Of a stretch of 64,000 nt of DNA, positions 38,012-47,918 are shown one piece after another. How positions within the stretch are numbered: position 1 is the first letter of the stretch; each line of letters opens with the position of its first letter. Source of the stretch: Virgibacillus aidingensis (GTDB lineage: Bacteria; Bacillota; Bacilli; Bacillales; Amphibacillaceae); contig NZ_WIXN01000012.1 of NCBI RefSeq assembly GCF_010994035.1, positions 1-64,000 on the forward strand, written 5' to 3'. Position numbers and translations under genes: made by a program. The notes under the pieces were generated by a model. That model saw only the letters and a list, made by a program, of their open reading frames with translations, was not told the origin of the DNA and made no database searches.

Positions 38012-39181
38012 TTACAGGCTTGCCCGCAGAATTTCGACAGAGTCCTGTTTGGTCAGTTTTTTGAAATTCCCATATTCAGGACGGGCAATGACCGTCTTTT
38101 CGGCCATCTCCTGGATGGAACTTTCATCAATGGAATATTCCTTCAATCTGGATGGTGCACCGATACTGTTCCAGAATGCACGTAATTCCTCTATGCCTTC
38201 CAATGCCACTTGGCGATCCGATTTTCCACTTGTTTTTACATTAAACACACGGACAGCCAGCTGTTTGAAGCGGTCTGCATTGCTATCATCCAGCACGTGT
38301 TTCATCCAATTCGGGAATAGGATGGCCAATCCGCCGCCATGAGGAATATCATGTACTGCGGAAGCAGCATGCTCCAAATTATGGGTTGCCCAATCTCCTC
38401 TCAAGCCCATGCTGAGCATATCATTCAAAGCCAAAGTACCGCTTAGCATGATGGTTTCCCTATATTCATAATTCTCCGGGTCATCCAGTAGTTTCGGTGC
38501 AGTTTCGATCACCGTTTTTAAAATCGATTCACAGAATCGGTCCTGTATTGGTGTATTTGTTTCCTGGTGAAAATAATGTTCCAACACGTGAGACATGATA
38601 TCTACCATGCCGTATACTGTTTGTTCCCGCGGTACGGAAAACGTATGCTCCGGGTCCAATATCGAAAATTTCGGCCATGAATACGGTGAACCCCAGCCAT
38701 GTTTTTCTTTGGTCTCCCAGTTTGTAATAACGGATCCTCTGTTCATTTCAGATCCTGTAGCAGCAATTGTCAGTACCGTGCCAAAGGGAAGCCCGCCTGT
38801 TGCTTTGGCTTTCTTTGTGACAATGTCCCACATATCTACATCTGTTTTAGCCCCTGCAGAAATCGCTTTTGTACAATCAATTGTACTTCCGCCGCCCACT
38901 GCAAGCAGAAATTCGATGCCTTCCTTTTTGCAGATTTCCACGCCTTTTCGTACCGTGGAAATCCGCGGGTTTGGCTCTACACCTGATAATTCAAAGACTT
39001 CGGCATTGATATCACTGAGCTTTTTCATGATATTGCCGTAAATTCCATTCTTCTTAATACTTCCCCCGCCATAAACAAGCAAAATTTTCTTTCCGTATTT
39101 CTCCACTTCTTTTGGCAGCGCATCCAGTTGCCCTTTGCCAAATATCAGTTTTGTCGGGTTTTGAAAGGTAAAGTTGTTCAA
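38012..39181 (-). CDS. Iron-containing alcohol dehydrogenase (YugJ/YugK-like)
   Basis: Group III alcohol dehydrogenase of 389 residues, related to NAD(P)H-dependent butanol dehydrogenases. [13 protein letters not shown] binds the nucleotide. Metal ligands are expected in [13 protein letters not shown] and in [24 protein letters not shown]. Substrate range is unknown; most likely it detoxifies or interconverts short aldehydes and alcohols. It lies 12 bases after the RidA gene, so the two are co-transcribed. Confidence 0.9.
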   Translation of the reverse strand: MNNFTFQNPTKLIFGKGQLDALPKEVEKYGKKILLVYGGGSIKKNGIYGNIMKKLSDINAEVFELSGVEPNPRISTVRKGVEICKKEGIEFLLAVGGGSTIDCTKAISAGAKTDVDMWDIVTKKAKATGGLPFGTVLTIAATGSEMNRGSVITNWETKEKHGWGSPYSWPKFSILDPEHTFSVPREQTVYGMVDIMSHVLEHYFHQETNTPIQDRFCESILKTVIETAPKLLDDPENYEYRETIMLSGTLALNDMLSMGLRGDWATHNLEHAASAVHDIPHGGGLAILFPNWMKHVLDDSNADRFKQLAVRVFNVKTSGKSDRQVALEGIEELRAFWNSIGAPSRLKEYSIDESSIQEMAEKTVIARPEYGNFKKLTKQDSVEILRASL

Positions 39182-39193
39182 TCCGGATCCTCC

Positions 39194-39577
39194 TTATTTC
39201 TTTTTCGTATAAACAACTACTTCTATTTCCACTAGTGCATCTTTGGGCAGCTTGCTTACTTCGAAAGTAGCTCTGGCAGGGTATGGTTCTGTTAAATAAC
39301 TGCCATAAATATCGTTTACCGCAGCAAAGTCGCCCATAGAACTCAAGTATATGGTGAATTTAACAGCTTGGGAAAAATCCGTATCAGCCTCAGTAAGTAT
39401 CGCCTGTAAATTCTTCATTACCTGCTCTGTTTGGTTTTTAATGCCTTCCGCAAGTTCCCCGGTTTCAGGGTTAATGCCAATCTGCCCGGAAACGTAGATA
39501 AAGTCCCCTGCCTGCATCGCCTGTGAATATGGTCCAAGCGCTTCCGGCGCATTTTTTGAATGAATTGCTTTTGTCAT
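39194..39577 (-). CDS. ridA: RidA family reactive intermediate deaminase
   Basis: A 127-residue YjgF/YER057c-type protein that hydrolyses reactive enamine/imine intermediates from PLP enzymes. It carries the family marks SKNAPEALGPYSQAM, YVSGQIGINPETGEL, the RATFEVSKLPKDALVEIEVV block with the catalytic-site Arg and Glu. AAGGAGAAAGG precedes the ATG. It is the first gene of a pair with the iron alcohol dehydrogenase. Confidence 0.93.
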   Translation of the reverse strand: MTKAIHSKNAPEALGPYSQAMQAGDFIYVSGQIGINPETGELAEGIKNQTEQVMKNLQAILTEADTDFSQAVKFTIYLSSMGDFAAVNDIYGSYLTEPYPARATFEVSKLPKDALVEIEVVVYTKKK

Positions 39578-39653
39578 AATACCTTTCTCCTTTACATGAT
39601 TTCTTTCATTTTACCATTTTTACAATACAGTTCCTATTACGGCATGCTAAAAA

Positions 39654-41006
39654 TCAGTCTTTATCTGCTTTACTTTTAAACAATTCCTTCTCCCGCCATT
39701 TCCCGAAACGGTAGTAGCCATAAGCAAAAATACTGCTGATGATAAAGCTGCTGCCCATTCCAAGTGCAATTCCAATATCGCCAAACATATTGGAAAAAAT
39801 GGCTGTCAACGGAAAACGCAGTACCCAGAAAGAAATGATATTGAGTACCAGCACTTGATACATTGCGCCTGCTGCCCGCACGATGCCATTTAAGATAAAA
39901 TTAATCCCAAGAAACGGAAAACACAGTGCAACGATTTGCAAGTAACGGGTGCCAAACTGAACAGCTTCTTCTTCCTGGATAAACAGTCTGATTCCGTGTT
40001 CCGCAAAAAACACCACAAGAATACCAACTGTAAGCATTAGTGCAAAATTATACAGTACACCGTATTTGGTAATATCCTTGATCCGAGTCCAATTATTCAC
40101 ACCGATATTTTGACCAGCCATACTATTTACAGCCGTGCCCAATGCATGTGCCGGAAGCATGAGCAGGCTATCTAGCCGCTGAGCAGCACTAAAACCAGCC
40201 ACCACGCCCGGGCCGAAATTAGTTACTACACTTAAGATAGCTGCGGAACCTGCGGATATAACGGACATTTGCAGCCCTGCAGGAATCCCTAAATTTAATA
40301 TTAGTTTAACCTCATTCCAGGCAGGGAGCTTGGGCCGTATAAAAGGCACAAGGTTTTTATATAACACGTATAACATTCCATATAAAAATGCCGTTCCCTG
40401 GGAAACAATTGTGGCATATGCTGCACCTTCAATACCGAGGTTAAGACCAGCTATGAACAGCGGATTAATTATCACATTCATTATTACCGCTATCAGGACA
40501 AATCTGAGTGGTGTCCGGCTGTCTCCCATAGCCCGCAATACCGTCCCGATAAAATTATAGCCAAACAAAAATAATATACCGAGAAAATTAATCTGCAGGT
40601 ATGACCTCGCTCCGGCCATCATTTCCCCCGGTGTTCCCAGCAGATTTAAGAGGCTTTCCGCAAAGATAAATCCAAATGAGCCCAATGTAAGCGCAATAAC
40701 CGTTAATAATACAACAAAGGCGTTTAAATACCGTTTTAAACCAGCATCATTTTTCTTCCCTTTTTGCTGGGATAGAATTGTTAAAGCAGCATTATTAATC
40801 CCGATTACGAAGGACAAAACCGTAAATATAATGGTAGAAGAGATAGCAACCGATCCTAACGCATCAGCACCAAGCAAATTCCCTACCCATAAGCTGTCGG
40901 CAAATTGATAGGATGTCTGCAATAAATTCGTCAGCATTATCGGTCCGGAAAAAATGATTAACTGCTTTAGAATATTCCCTTGTGTGAAATCATGCTGCTT
41001 CCGCAT
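39654..41006 (-). CDS. MATE family efflux transporter
   Basis: Twelve-helix multidrug/oligosaccharidyl-lipid-type antiporter of about 450 residues. The start region ILKQLIIFSGPIMLTNLLQTSYQFADSLWVGNLLG is characteristic of bacterial MATE proteins, and the second half repeats the pattern (GIPAGLQMSVISAGSAAILSVVTNFGP). The ATG ending at 41006 gives the usual N-terminus MRKQHDFTQG; an ATG 12 codons upstream has no ribosome binding site. Substrate unknown; cationic drugs are typical. Confidence 0.88.
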   Translation of the reverse strand: MRKQHDFTQGNILKQLIIFSGPIMLTNLLQTSYQFADSLWVGNLLGADALGSVAISSTIIFTVLSFVIGINNAALTILSQQKGKKNDAGLKRYLNAFVVLLTVIALTLGSFGFIFAESLLNLLGTPGEMMAGARSYLQINFLGILFLFGYNFIGTVLRAMGDSRTPLRFVLIAVIMNVIINPLFIAGLNLGIEGAAYATIVSQGTAFLYGMLYVLYKNLVPFIRPKLPAWNEVKLILNLGIPAGLQMSVISAGSAAILSVVTNFGPGVVAGFSAAQRLDSLLMLPAHALGTAVNSMAGQNIGVNNWTRIKDITKYGVLYNFALMLTVGILVVFFAEHGIRLFIQEEEAVQFGTRYLQIVALCFPFLGINFILNGIVRAAGAMYQVLVLNIISFWVLRFPLTAIFSNMFGDIGIALGMGSSFIISSIFAYGYYRFGKWREKELFKSKADKD

Positions 41007-41048
41007 TTTACGTTCTCTGCCTCTCTCTTTAAAATACCTCATGTTAAT

Positions 41049-41098
41049 AAAAAAATAGCTGCCCGTCCGAGTTCCTGCTTCAAATAGGAGGAACCCGG
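41049..41098 (-). terminator. Terminator of the TRAP operon
   Basis: On the minus strand CCGGGTTCCT and AGGAACTCGG (complement of 41089-41098 and 41067-41076) form the stem, and a T run lies at the complement of 41050-41055. Confidence 0.65.
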
Positions 41099-41140
41099 TT
41101 CATTGGACAGTCTAATGATCCTTTAGCACAGTGTATTCAA

Positions 41141-43318
41141 TTAGTTCGCACCCTGCATTTCTTTTTTACCGCCTTTATCCCCTTTAAAGACAAATTGAAG
41201 CGCGAGCATTACAGCGAATGCAGAAAAACCGACGATATCCGTTATTGTACCCGGATAAATTAACAGTATCCCAGTAATGAATGCTGCTATTCGTTCAAAC
41301 CAGGGCATACTTCTGTACCAGAAACCAATCATACTTGCACCAATGGCAATCATCCCTAATAATGCTGTAAATATAATAAAGGCCACTTCGAAAAAGGTTG
41401 TATCGATCATTAATATTTCCGGCTGGAGCACGAACATGTATGGAATTATAAAGGCTGCAATCGCCAATTTCACTGCGTTTCCACCCGTCCGTATCGGTTC
41501 CCCTCCGGATATACCCGTAGCCGCAAAAGCTGCAAGTGCCACCGGCGGGGTAATATCCGCCACAATCCCAAAGTAAAATACAAACATATGGGCTGCAAGT
41601 ACCGGCACTGCGACATCCAGCTGATCGTTAAGCGCCAAAATGGCAGGCAGTGCTATTGTTGACGTAATAATATAGTTTGCCGTAGTTGGTGATCCCATCC
41701 CTAAAATTATGGAAGCGATCATTGTAAAGATCAGTGTCAATATCAATTGCATATCTGCATTTATTGCAATTGTACCGGCTAGACTTACTAAACTATTTCC
41801 TATTTTTAATCCTAACCCTGTTCTCGTAACAACTCCAACAATAATACCGGCACATGCTGTAGCCGCTGCAACCCCTAGTGCAGTACGGGCGCCCGAAGTG
41901 AGTGCGACAACAAATTTGCTCGGTGTAATTCTAGTATCTTTTCGGAACAGGCTGACAAGTATCGTAATTCCTATTCCATAAAGTGCTGTTCTTTCAATAC
42001 TAAACCCTTCAAATAATAGCCATACGATAGCTACAATTGGCAGCAATAAATGGATTTTCTTCAATACTTCTATCCTGTTTGGAAGCTGGTCTTTTGGGAG
42101 ACCAACCAAACCTGTCCGCTTTGCTTCCAAGTGGGTAATAATCCATATTCCGGCGAAGTATAAAAGTGCCGGAATCGTAGCGGCCTTGGCAATATCCCAA
42201 TAGCTTTCCCCTGCAAATTCAATCATGAGAAAAGCAGCCGCTCCCATAATTGGCGGCATGATTTGGCCACCTGTGGACGAAGCAGCTTCTACGGCACCGG
42301 CAAAGTTCGGCCGGTAACCGAGCCTTTTCATCATGGGAATCGTATAAGAACCGGTCGTTACAGTATTCGCAACTGAACTCCCGGAGATAGTTCCATTTAA
42401 GGCACTGGAGAAAATGGCCACTTTCGCAGGGCCGCCTGTACGCTGTCCGGCAATCGCCAAAGCAAGATCATTGAAATACATTCCAACTCCTGTTTGAACC
42501 AAAAATGCCCCGAACAGTAAAAATAAGAAAATATATGTAGAAGATACCTGTAACGGCGTGCCCAATATACCCTCTGTTGTAAAAAACATTGAGTTAATTA
42601 ACTGTTGCAGGCTAAGTCCCCGGTGTGCAAGATCTCCAGGCATGTGCGGCCCGAAATAAGCATAGATAAGGAAGGCTGCGGCTACAATAACGATCGGAAG
42701 GCCGACTGCTCTTCTCGATGCTTCCAGTACAAGCAGTATGGCAATACCGCCGATAACCATTTGCGCTTCAGTGATTCCGCCGATTTGCTGCACTATCGTA
42801 TCATAATAAACCGGCCAGTATCCGCATACAATAATCGATAATAAAACAAGAATATAATCATACCATGCTACTTTGCCTTTTGGCGCTCCCCTTCTTGCCG
42901 GGAATAAAAGAAATATTAGTGATAATGCAAATCCCAAGTGAACGGTACGCTGAATGTAAGCAGTATACTGGCCGAACATACCTGTATATATTTGAAATAT
43001 GGAAAATGCCAAAAGACCAAAAAACACGACTCCTGCCATTATCCCGGACAAATTCCGGGTATTGGATTCAGTGTCATACTTTTGCATTAATTCTGCTTGC
43101 TCTTCTTCCGACAACTCCCCAGCATCTGATTGTTTTTCCTTAGCTTGATTATCATTTTGCTGTTCTTCTGATTCATCGTTTTCCGGTACTGTTTTTATAT
43201 CTTTCTCCGGATTCTCTTTTTTTATATCGTCTTGATTTTCCTGCTGATCTTCCGGCTTGTCTTTCTGATCTTCATTTAATTTCTTATTCTGCTGATCTTT
43301 ATCTTTTGAATCACTCAT
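41141..43318 (-). CDS. TAXI-TRAP transporter fused permease (4TM-12TM)
   Basis: Integral membrane subunit of a sodium-coupled TRAP importer, 725 residues, with the small and large permease domains fused as in TAXI systems. The large domain has GTISGSSVANTVTTGSYTIPMMKRLGY and GMGSPTTANYIITSTIALPAIL, both typical. The first ~75 residues are an unusual cytoplasmic extension made almost only of Lys, Gln, Asp, Glu and Asn. Substrates of TAXI-TRAP systems are usually dicarboxylates or glutamate; here it is undetermined. It overlaps the DUF1850 gene by eight bases. Confidence 0.92.
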   Translation of the reverse strand: MSDSKDKDQQNKKLNEDQKDKPEDQQENQDDIKKENPEKDIKTVPENDESEEQQNDNQAKEKQSDAGELSEEEQAELMQKYDTESNTRNLSGIMAGVVFFGLLAFSIFQIYTGMFGQYTAYIQRTVHLGFALSLIFLLFPARRGAPKGKVAWYDYILVLLSIIVCGYWPVYYDTIVQQIGGITEAQMVIGGIAILLVLEASRRAVGLPIVIVAAAFLIYAYFGPHMPGDLAHRGLSLQQLINSMFFTTEGILGTPLQVSSTYIFLFLLFGAFLVQTGVGMYFNDLALAIAGQRTGGPAKVAIFSSALNGTISGSSVANTVTTGSYTIPMMKRLGYRPNFAGAVEAASSTGGQIMPPIMGAAAFLMIEFAGESYWDIAKAATIPALLYFAGIWIITHLEAKRTGLVGLPKDQLPNRIEVLKKIHLLLPIVAIVWLLFEGFSIERTALYGIGITILVSLFRKDTRITPSKFVVALTSGARTALGVAAATACAGIIVGVVTRTGLGLKIGNSLVSLAGTIAINADMQLILTLIFTMIASIILGMGSPTTANYIITSTIALPAILALNDQLDVAVPVLAAHMFVFYFGIVADITPPVALAAFAATGISGGEPIRTGGNAVKLAIAAFIIPYMFVLQPEILMIDTTFFEVAFIIFTALLGMIAIGASMIGFWYRSMPWFERIAAFITGILLIYPGTITDIVGFSAFAVMLALQFVFKGDKGGKKEMQGAN

Positions 43319-43829
43319 GGATTCTCACTCCTTTCATCATTTGCCATAATGATAGATTATCAACTTTTATTGTAAACCAAGCCCCTGGCTCAAAGTAATC
43401 ATTAAAATACCGCATATGTTCTTCTTCTCCCCATACGAGCCTGTGTTCAGAAACCGCTTTCCCATTTCTTACTTTTAATTCCGGAAAAATGTTTTCCATA
43501 TTCCTTATATGATATTTACCATCCTCGTATACAAACTCTTCTCCTTCTTGTGCGTTGGATGGCATACCAATTCCAAATTCCTCGTAAATAAATTCATATT
43601 GTTTGATATGGTGATTATCCAGGACAATATATTTTTCCACTACATCAGTCAAATGGATGGAATGTGTGAATATTATTTGGAAGGTGTCCTGATCATTTAC
43701 CGGCAAAAAAGCCTCAACTTCATTTGTATTTTCCTTGTAAAATACCAAAGCTTGCCGGAAAGGAACAAAAATAACAGTTAACAACAGCACTGTCATAAGA
43801 AGAATAATAATGAAAAGTTTTAATTTCAT
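43311..43829 (-). CDS. DUF1850 domain protein
   Basis: A 172-residue protein with one N-terminal membrane segment (LFIIILLMTVLLLTVIFV) and an external domain with TFQIIFTHSIHLTDVVEKYIV, EFIYEEFGIGMPSNAQEGE and the C-terminal WFTIKVDNLSLW. DUF1850 proteins are almost always neighbours of TAXI-TRAP genes and are thought to assist the transporter. The gene sits between the binding protein and the fused permease. Confidence 0.9.
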   Translation of the reverse strand: MKLKLFIIILLMTVLLLTVIFVPFRQALVFYKENTNEVEAFLPVNDQDTFQIIFTHSIHLTDVVEKYIVLDNHHIKQYEFIYEEFGIGMPSNAQEGEEFVYEDGKYHIRNMENIFPELKVRNGKAVSEHRLVWGEEEHMRYFNDYFEPGAWFTIKVDNLSLWQMMKGVRIHE

Positions 43830-44050
43830 TGAGAGATGCCCCTTGCTAATTCACCAAAAATCATTATACATTTTAACAGTCTATCATAGATTTGAAAAGT
43901 TTGCTTAACGTCATACCAGCATTTCTCAGTTTGGAAAGCTTTTACTTTCCCAATCGTCTTTAATTGATAATACTGTAATCTTAATATATGTAATACTCAT
44001 TTACTGGCAAACTTTGATTTTAATAAAAGTATATTTTAAAATACATTGAT

Positions 44051-44092
44051 TGACCGGCAGCAACTCCTGGTCAAAGGATCAGCCGCCGGTCA
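44051..44092. terminator. Possible stem-loop after the TAXI binding protein gene
   Basis: TGACCGGC (44051-44058) and GCCGGTCA (44085-44092) are perfect complements with a 26-base loop. T tracts are weak on the minus strand, so it may attenuate rather than end the transcript before DUF1850. Confidence 0.4.
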
Positions 44093-44119
44093 TTTTCTCC
44101 ATTCTGTATAAATCGTTCT

Positions 44120-45157
44120 TTAGTTTACGCCTTGTTCTTCAAAATATCTTGCTGCACCCGGGTGAAGGTCAATACCAATACCATCAAGGGCAGAATCCAA
44201 TGTGATATCTGCAGCTCTGTTATGCGCCATTGATTCAGTATTTTCATAAATGGCTGCAGTTATATCATAAACTACATCCTCAGATAAACTATCAGTTACC
44301 GCTATCATGGCAAGTACTGCTACTGTTGTTACATCTTCTTCTATCCCATATGTGCCGGCTTCAACGGTGTCTTCGGCATAGAAAGGATAAGCTTCAATCA
44401 GCTCTTCAATTTTGTCCTGCTCCACAGGTAAAATTTTCACACCTACTGTTGCAGTCAGTTCTTCTACAGCACCTGTTGGTGTACCTGAAGTAATAACAGC
44501 TGCATCAATATTTCCATCCTGGATGCCGCCGGTGGACTCACCGAAGTCAAGATTTTGCGCGTCAATATCATCCATTGTCAACCCGTGAATTTCAAGAATC
44601 TGCTCTGCATTAAAGAATGTACCTGAACCTGGTGCCCCAACTGAAACTGTTTTTCCTTCCAGATCTTCGATGGATTCAATGTCAGAGTCTTCCGTAGTTA
44701 CAATTTGTACGGTTTCCGGATAAAGGGATCCAAGTGCCAATACGTTATCTACCGGATCATCTTCAAATACACCTGTACCTTCAACGGCCTGGGCCATTGT
44801 ATCAGTTTGAACCAATCCCAGCTCTGCTTCACCCTGCTGCAGATCAATAATATTATCTGCTGACGCATTTGAAGAAAGCGCGTCTGTTTGAATGCCTGTT
44901 TCATCAGAGATATTCGAAGCCATTTCTCCACCAAGCGGGTAATATGTACCGCTCGTACCACCTGTTAGCAAACTTAGGAATTCAGGTCTTTCCCCCTCAG
45001 CGGCACTCTCGTCATCTGAACCGCCATCATCTGTTTCGGTACCGCCTTCATCGGTGTCAGTACCTCCATCTTCAGTATCGTCTCCGCCGCCGCATGCTGT
45101 CAAAAATAGTGCAAGCACCAGTAACATGGCGAAGAATAATAGACTTTTCTTTTTCAT
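44120..45157 (-). CDS. TAXI family TRAP solute-binding lipoprotein
   Basis: Extracytoplasmic binding protein for the TRAP system, 345 residues. The signal peptide ends at a lipobox, LFLTAC, with the mature Cys followed by a ~40-residue Asp/Glu/Gly/Thr-rich linker, typical of halophiles. The binding domain shows LLTGGTSGTYYPLGGEMA, LQQGEAELGLVQTDT and SVGAPGSGTFFNAEQIL, all TAXI hallmarks. The ATG ending at 45157 follows AAAGGGGGA. First gene of SBP-DUF1850-permease. Confidence 0.93.
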   Translation of the reverse strand: MKKKSLLFFAMLLVLALFLTACGGGDDTEDGGTDTDEGGTETDDGGSDDESAAEGERPEFLSLLTGGTSGTYYPLGGEMASNISDETGIQTDALSSNASADNIIDLQQGEAELGLVQTDTMAQAVEGTGVFEDDPVDNVLALGSLYPETVQIVTTEDSDIESIEDLEGKTVSVGAPGSGTFFNAEQILEIHGLTMDDIDAQNLDFGESTGGIQDGNIDAAVITSGTPTGAVEELTATVGVKILPVEQDKIEELIEAYPFYAEDTVEAGTYGIEEDVTTVAVLAMIAVTDSLSEDVVYDITAAIYENTESMAHNRAADITLDSALDGIGIDLHPGAARYFEEQGVN

Positions 45158-45886
45158 ACTAAAATCCCCCTTTGTACATTTAGTAATTTTCATTTTACCT
45201 TCAAGCTCATGATATTGTCAATGTATTAACGCAAATATTTAAAACGCTTACAGATCTGATGATGCAAGGTAAGCAGACTTTCATTGCAACTGATATAACA
45301 TTAGGTTATTAACTTACAAGGTTTTACCCTTTCGCTTTAAACCTCTTTTTCTATTTATATCAAGTTGTAATTATTTCTTTCATTATTGTTTCCTTTTTAA
45401 TTCCGTACCTAATCTGCCCAAAGGGATTGCGATTCAGCTTTATCAGAAATTTTTCCTGCTGGCCGTATATCTTTGGTGTGTTTATTCTGAATAAGAAAAG
45501 GTGCTGTTTGAATATTTGCCTCTTCTATTTGCTAAATAAATTTGTTATGGATAGCCCTTGTGATCTCTCTTAAAAAGCTTTTATTTTATCCGTTTGGAAT
45601 CAATTGAATATTCGGTCTTATAAAACAACATAATCACTCCTCTGTTATAACTATTATGGAAGAGGATAATTCATTCTTATTTTATTTTTGTAGCTTCATT
45701 TATATGGGGCAGAAAATGAGCCGCTTTAATTGCTCCTCTGTTCAGCTTGACTGAAAAAGCAAGTCTGCTTTATTACTGAAGCAAATATGATATATTATTC
45801 GTCTTTTCTATGCTTACTCAACGTTCTGTCTCGGCCTCAAAAAAAAAGAAACAGCCCCTCTCTTACATGAGAAGGGCTGTTTCGTA
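45158..45886. other. Long intergenic region between the peptide-binding protein and TAXI genes
   Basis: About 730 AT-rich bases. A terminator for the gene on the right lies at 45841-45883, and promoter elements for the TAXI gene are expected near 45170-45300. No reading frame of credible length and no recognisable relic was seen. Confidence 0.5.
45841..45883 (-). terminator. Terminator of the peptide-binding protein gene
   Basis: GAAACAGCCC and GGGCTGTTTC arms extended by TCTC/GAGA form a long stem; on the minus strand a T run of nine follows. Confidence 0.85.
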
Positions 45887-47539
45887 TTATTCTTCGATAT
45901 ATACGTCTTTCAGCTGCAGGATTTGTGTTGGCAGCACTTCCAATCCTTTTACTTCGTCACGTACGCTGAATACATGCTCCTGATGATGCAAATATAGCAT
46001 AGGAGCTAGTTCGGTTAACCTCTCCTGAGCTTGCGTATAGATTTCCTGGCGTGCCTCCGGATCTCCTTCACGGCGACCCGCATCAAGCAGTTCATCCAGC
46101 TCATCATCGCGGATGAATGAACGGTTCCCAGGTTCACCCACATTATTGGAATGGAAAAGTGCGTATAAGGCATAATCCGCATCTCCTGTTACGGTAGACC
46201 AGCCAAGTACGAACATGTCATGCTCCCCGTTTGCAGTCTGCTCCAGGTAAGCACCCCATTCAAGCACTTCCACTTCAACATCAATGCCGATTTCTCCAAG
46301 CTGTGCCTGAACGTTTGTAGCTGCATCAATACGCTCACGGCTGTCATTTGTCCAGATAGTAGTTGAAAAGCCATCTTCATAACCAGCTTCTGCAAGCAGG
46401 TTTTGTGCTTCTTCCAAATCATGCTCCAGACCGGATACACTGTCATCGTATCCAAATACATCCGGCGGGATTGGGCCTATAGCAGGAATACCGATACCGT
46501 CATAGATTCCGTCGATAATCTGACTTTTGTCAATCGCCATATTGATTGCCTGACGCACTAACGGATCATCAAAAGGTTCTTTTTCCATGTTAAACCCGAT
46601 ATAAGAAAGACTTACACTTGGCTGTTGAAGTACACTAGCACCATCTGTTTCCTCAATTTGCGGAATATCCGAAGGACTTAACGGGTATGCCATATGAGAG
46701 TCCCCAGTAGTCACTTCAGCCACACGGGTTAGGTCTTCACCAACAACTTTGAATGTTACAGAGTCAAGCAATGCATTGTCGCCCCAGTAGTCTTCATTTC
46801 TTACAAGACGCACATACTCACCTGGCTGCCATTCATCAAACTTAAAGTACCCGGTACCAATTGGATTTTCATTAATGACACTTCCCGGCTCTTCACCATT
46901 TTCCATTGCCTCATAATCAGCCTCGATTTGTTCCAGAGCTACCATTCCGCCACCGCTGTGAGCAAGGTGTGCAGGAAGCGGTGCGAATGGGTATTCAGTA
47001 TGAAAGCGTACAGTATAATCATCCACTACTTCCACTTCTGTTACCATTTCATATAAGAAAGCCCGTTGTGAAGCTACATCCGGATCAAGCACACGATCGA
47101 TGTTTGCTTTCACAACCTCTGCATTGAATTCTGAACCATCGTGGAAAGTAACACCTTCTCGCAGCTGGAATTCCCATATGTCATCCTCCACTTGTTCCCA
47201 GCTCTCAGCAAGACTTGGCTGAACTTCCATATCTGCATCCTGTGTTGTTAACCTTTCAAAAATATTCTCCTGAACGTCACTGGATGGTACATCATTAGAC
47301 CCAGCTGGATCAAATGCTACCATATCGGAAGCCTTTGCAATTACAAGGTCACCACCTTGACCATCTCCCTCACTGGATGCATCGTCTCCGGCATCATCAC
47401 CGTCATCCGTGGTTTCTTCCCCAGTGTCAGCGTCATCTGTGCCGCCGTCTTCATCAGGCTCACTTGCACATGCCGCGAGTAGCATACTGAGCAGTAATGC
47501 AAATGCCAATAAAAGAATTCCCTTTTTGGACATTCTCAT
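45887..47539 (-). CDS. Peptide ABC transporter substrate-binding lipoprotein (OppA/DppA family)
   Basis: A 550-residue family 5 solute-binding protein. The signal peptide ends in a lipobox (MLLAAC), and a strongly acidic linker of about 40 residues follows. The domain has AESWEQVEDDIWEFQLREGVTFHDGSEF, then NPIGTGYFKFDEWQPGEYV and MAIDKSQIIDG, characteristic of dipeptide/glutathione/nickel-type binders. GGGGG precedes the ATG by nine bases. It is divergent from the matching permease and ATPase genes (47919-51860), which contain no binding protein, so it most likely serves them. Confidence 0.9.
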   Translation of the reverse strand: MRMSKKGILLLAFALLLSMLLAACASEPDEDGGTDDADTGEETTDDGDDAGDDASSEGDGQGGDLVIAKASDMVAFDPAGSNDVPSSDVQENIFERLTTQDADMEVQPSLAESWEQVEDDIWEFQLREGVTFHDGSEFNAEVVKANIDRVLDPDVASQRAFLYEMVTEVEVVDDYTVRFHTEYPFAPLPAHLAHSGGGMVALEQIEADYEAMENGEEPGSVINENPIGTGYFKFDEWQPGEYVRLVRNEDYWGDNALLDSVTFKVVGEDLTRVAEVTTGDSHMAYPLSPSDIPQIEETDGASVLQQPSVSLSYIGFNMEKEPFDDPLVRQAINMAIDKSQIIDGIYDGIGIPAIGPIPPDVFGYDDSVSGLEHDLEEAQNLLAEAGYEDGFSTTIWTNDSRERIDAATNVQAQLGEIGIDVEVEVLEWGAYLEQTANGEHDMFVLGWSTVTGDADYALYALFHSNNVGEPGNRSFIRDDELDELLDAGRREGDPEARQEIYTQAQERLTELAPMLYLHHQEHVFSVRDEVKGLEVLPTQILQLKDVYIEE

Positions 47540-47918
47540 TATTTCTAACCCCCATTTTATGTAGTTTGTTTATCCTGATTAAAACATCAGAACTTAAAAA
47601 TAAATATACCGTATCCTTTTTAAAAAAACAAGTCTATATTTCAAATTTTGTTAATGCCAGAAATATATGTATATATAAAACTATTACTCTTTTTCCTCAG
47701 TTAGAACTTTTTTGTGCAGATATATTTTACTAAGACTCCAGTTCCAGGTTAGCGGCAATCCAAGGATTACCTAGTTCTTTCCGCCCAGTAACCAGCCTGT
47801 TTTTCAATAAAAGTCATACTATCTTGTAAAAATTTCTATATTGTAATATGGATTTCTCATGATATAATAACTATCATTGCAGTTTTCTATATTTTAAAAG
47901 AAAGGAAGTAAGCAAGAT
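47540..47918. other. Divergent promoter region of the peptide importer
   Basis: No gene is seen. A sigma-A-type promoter for the plus-strand operon is present at 47841-47868. A shared regulator could act on both divergent units from here. Confidence 0.5.
47841..47868 (+). promoter_or_regulatory. Promoter of the permease/ATPase operon
   Basis: TTGTAA (47841-47846) and TATAAT (47863-47868) with 16 bases between, about 50 bases before the first start codon. Confidence 0.65.

Noticed and set aside
38595-39041. Plus-strand frame of 148 codons opposite the iron alcohol dehydrogenase
   Set aside because: It lies wholly within a conserved gene on the other strand and has no initiation signals.
45158-45886. 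Degraded gene in the long gap before the TAXI cluster
   Set aside because: No run of recognisable protein sequence was found in any frame; the stretch is AT-rich noncoding DNA as far as can be read.
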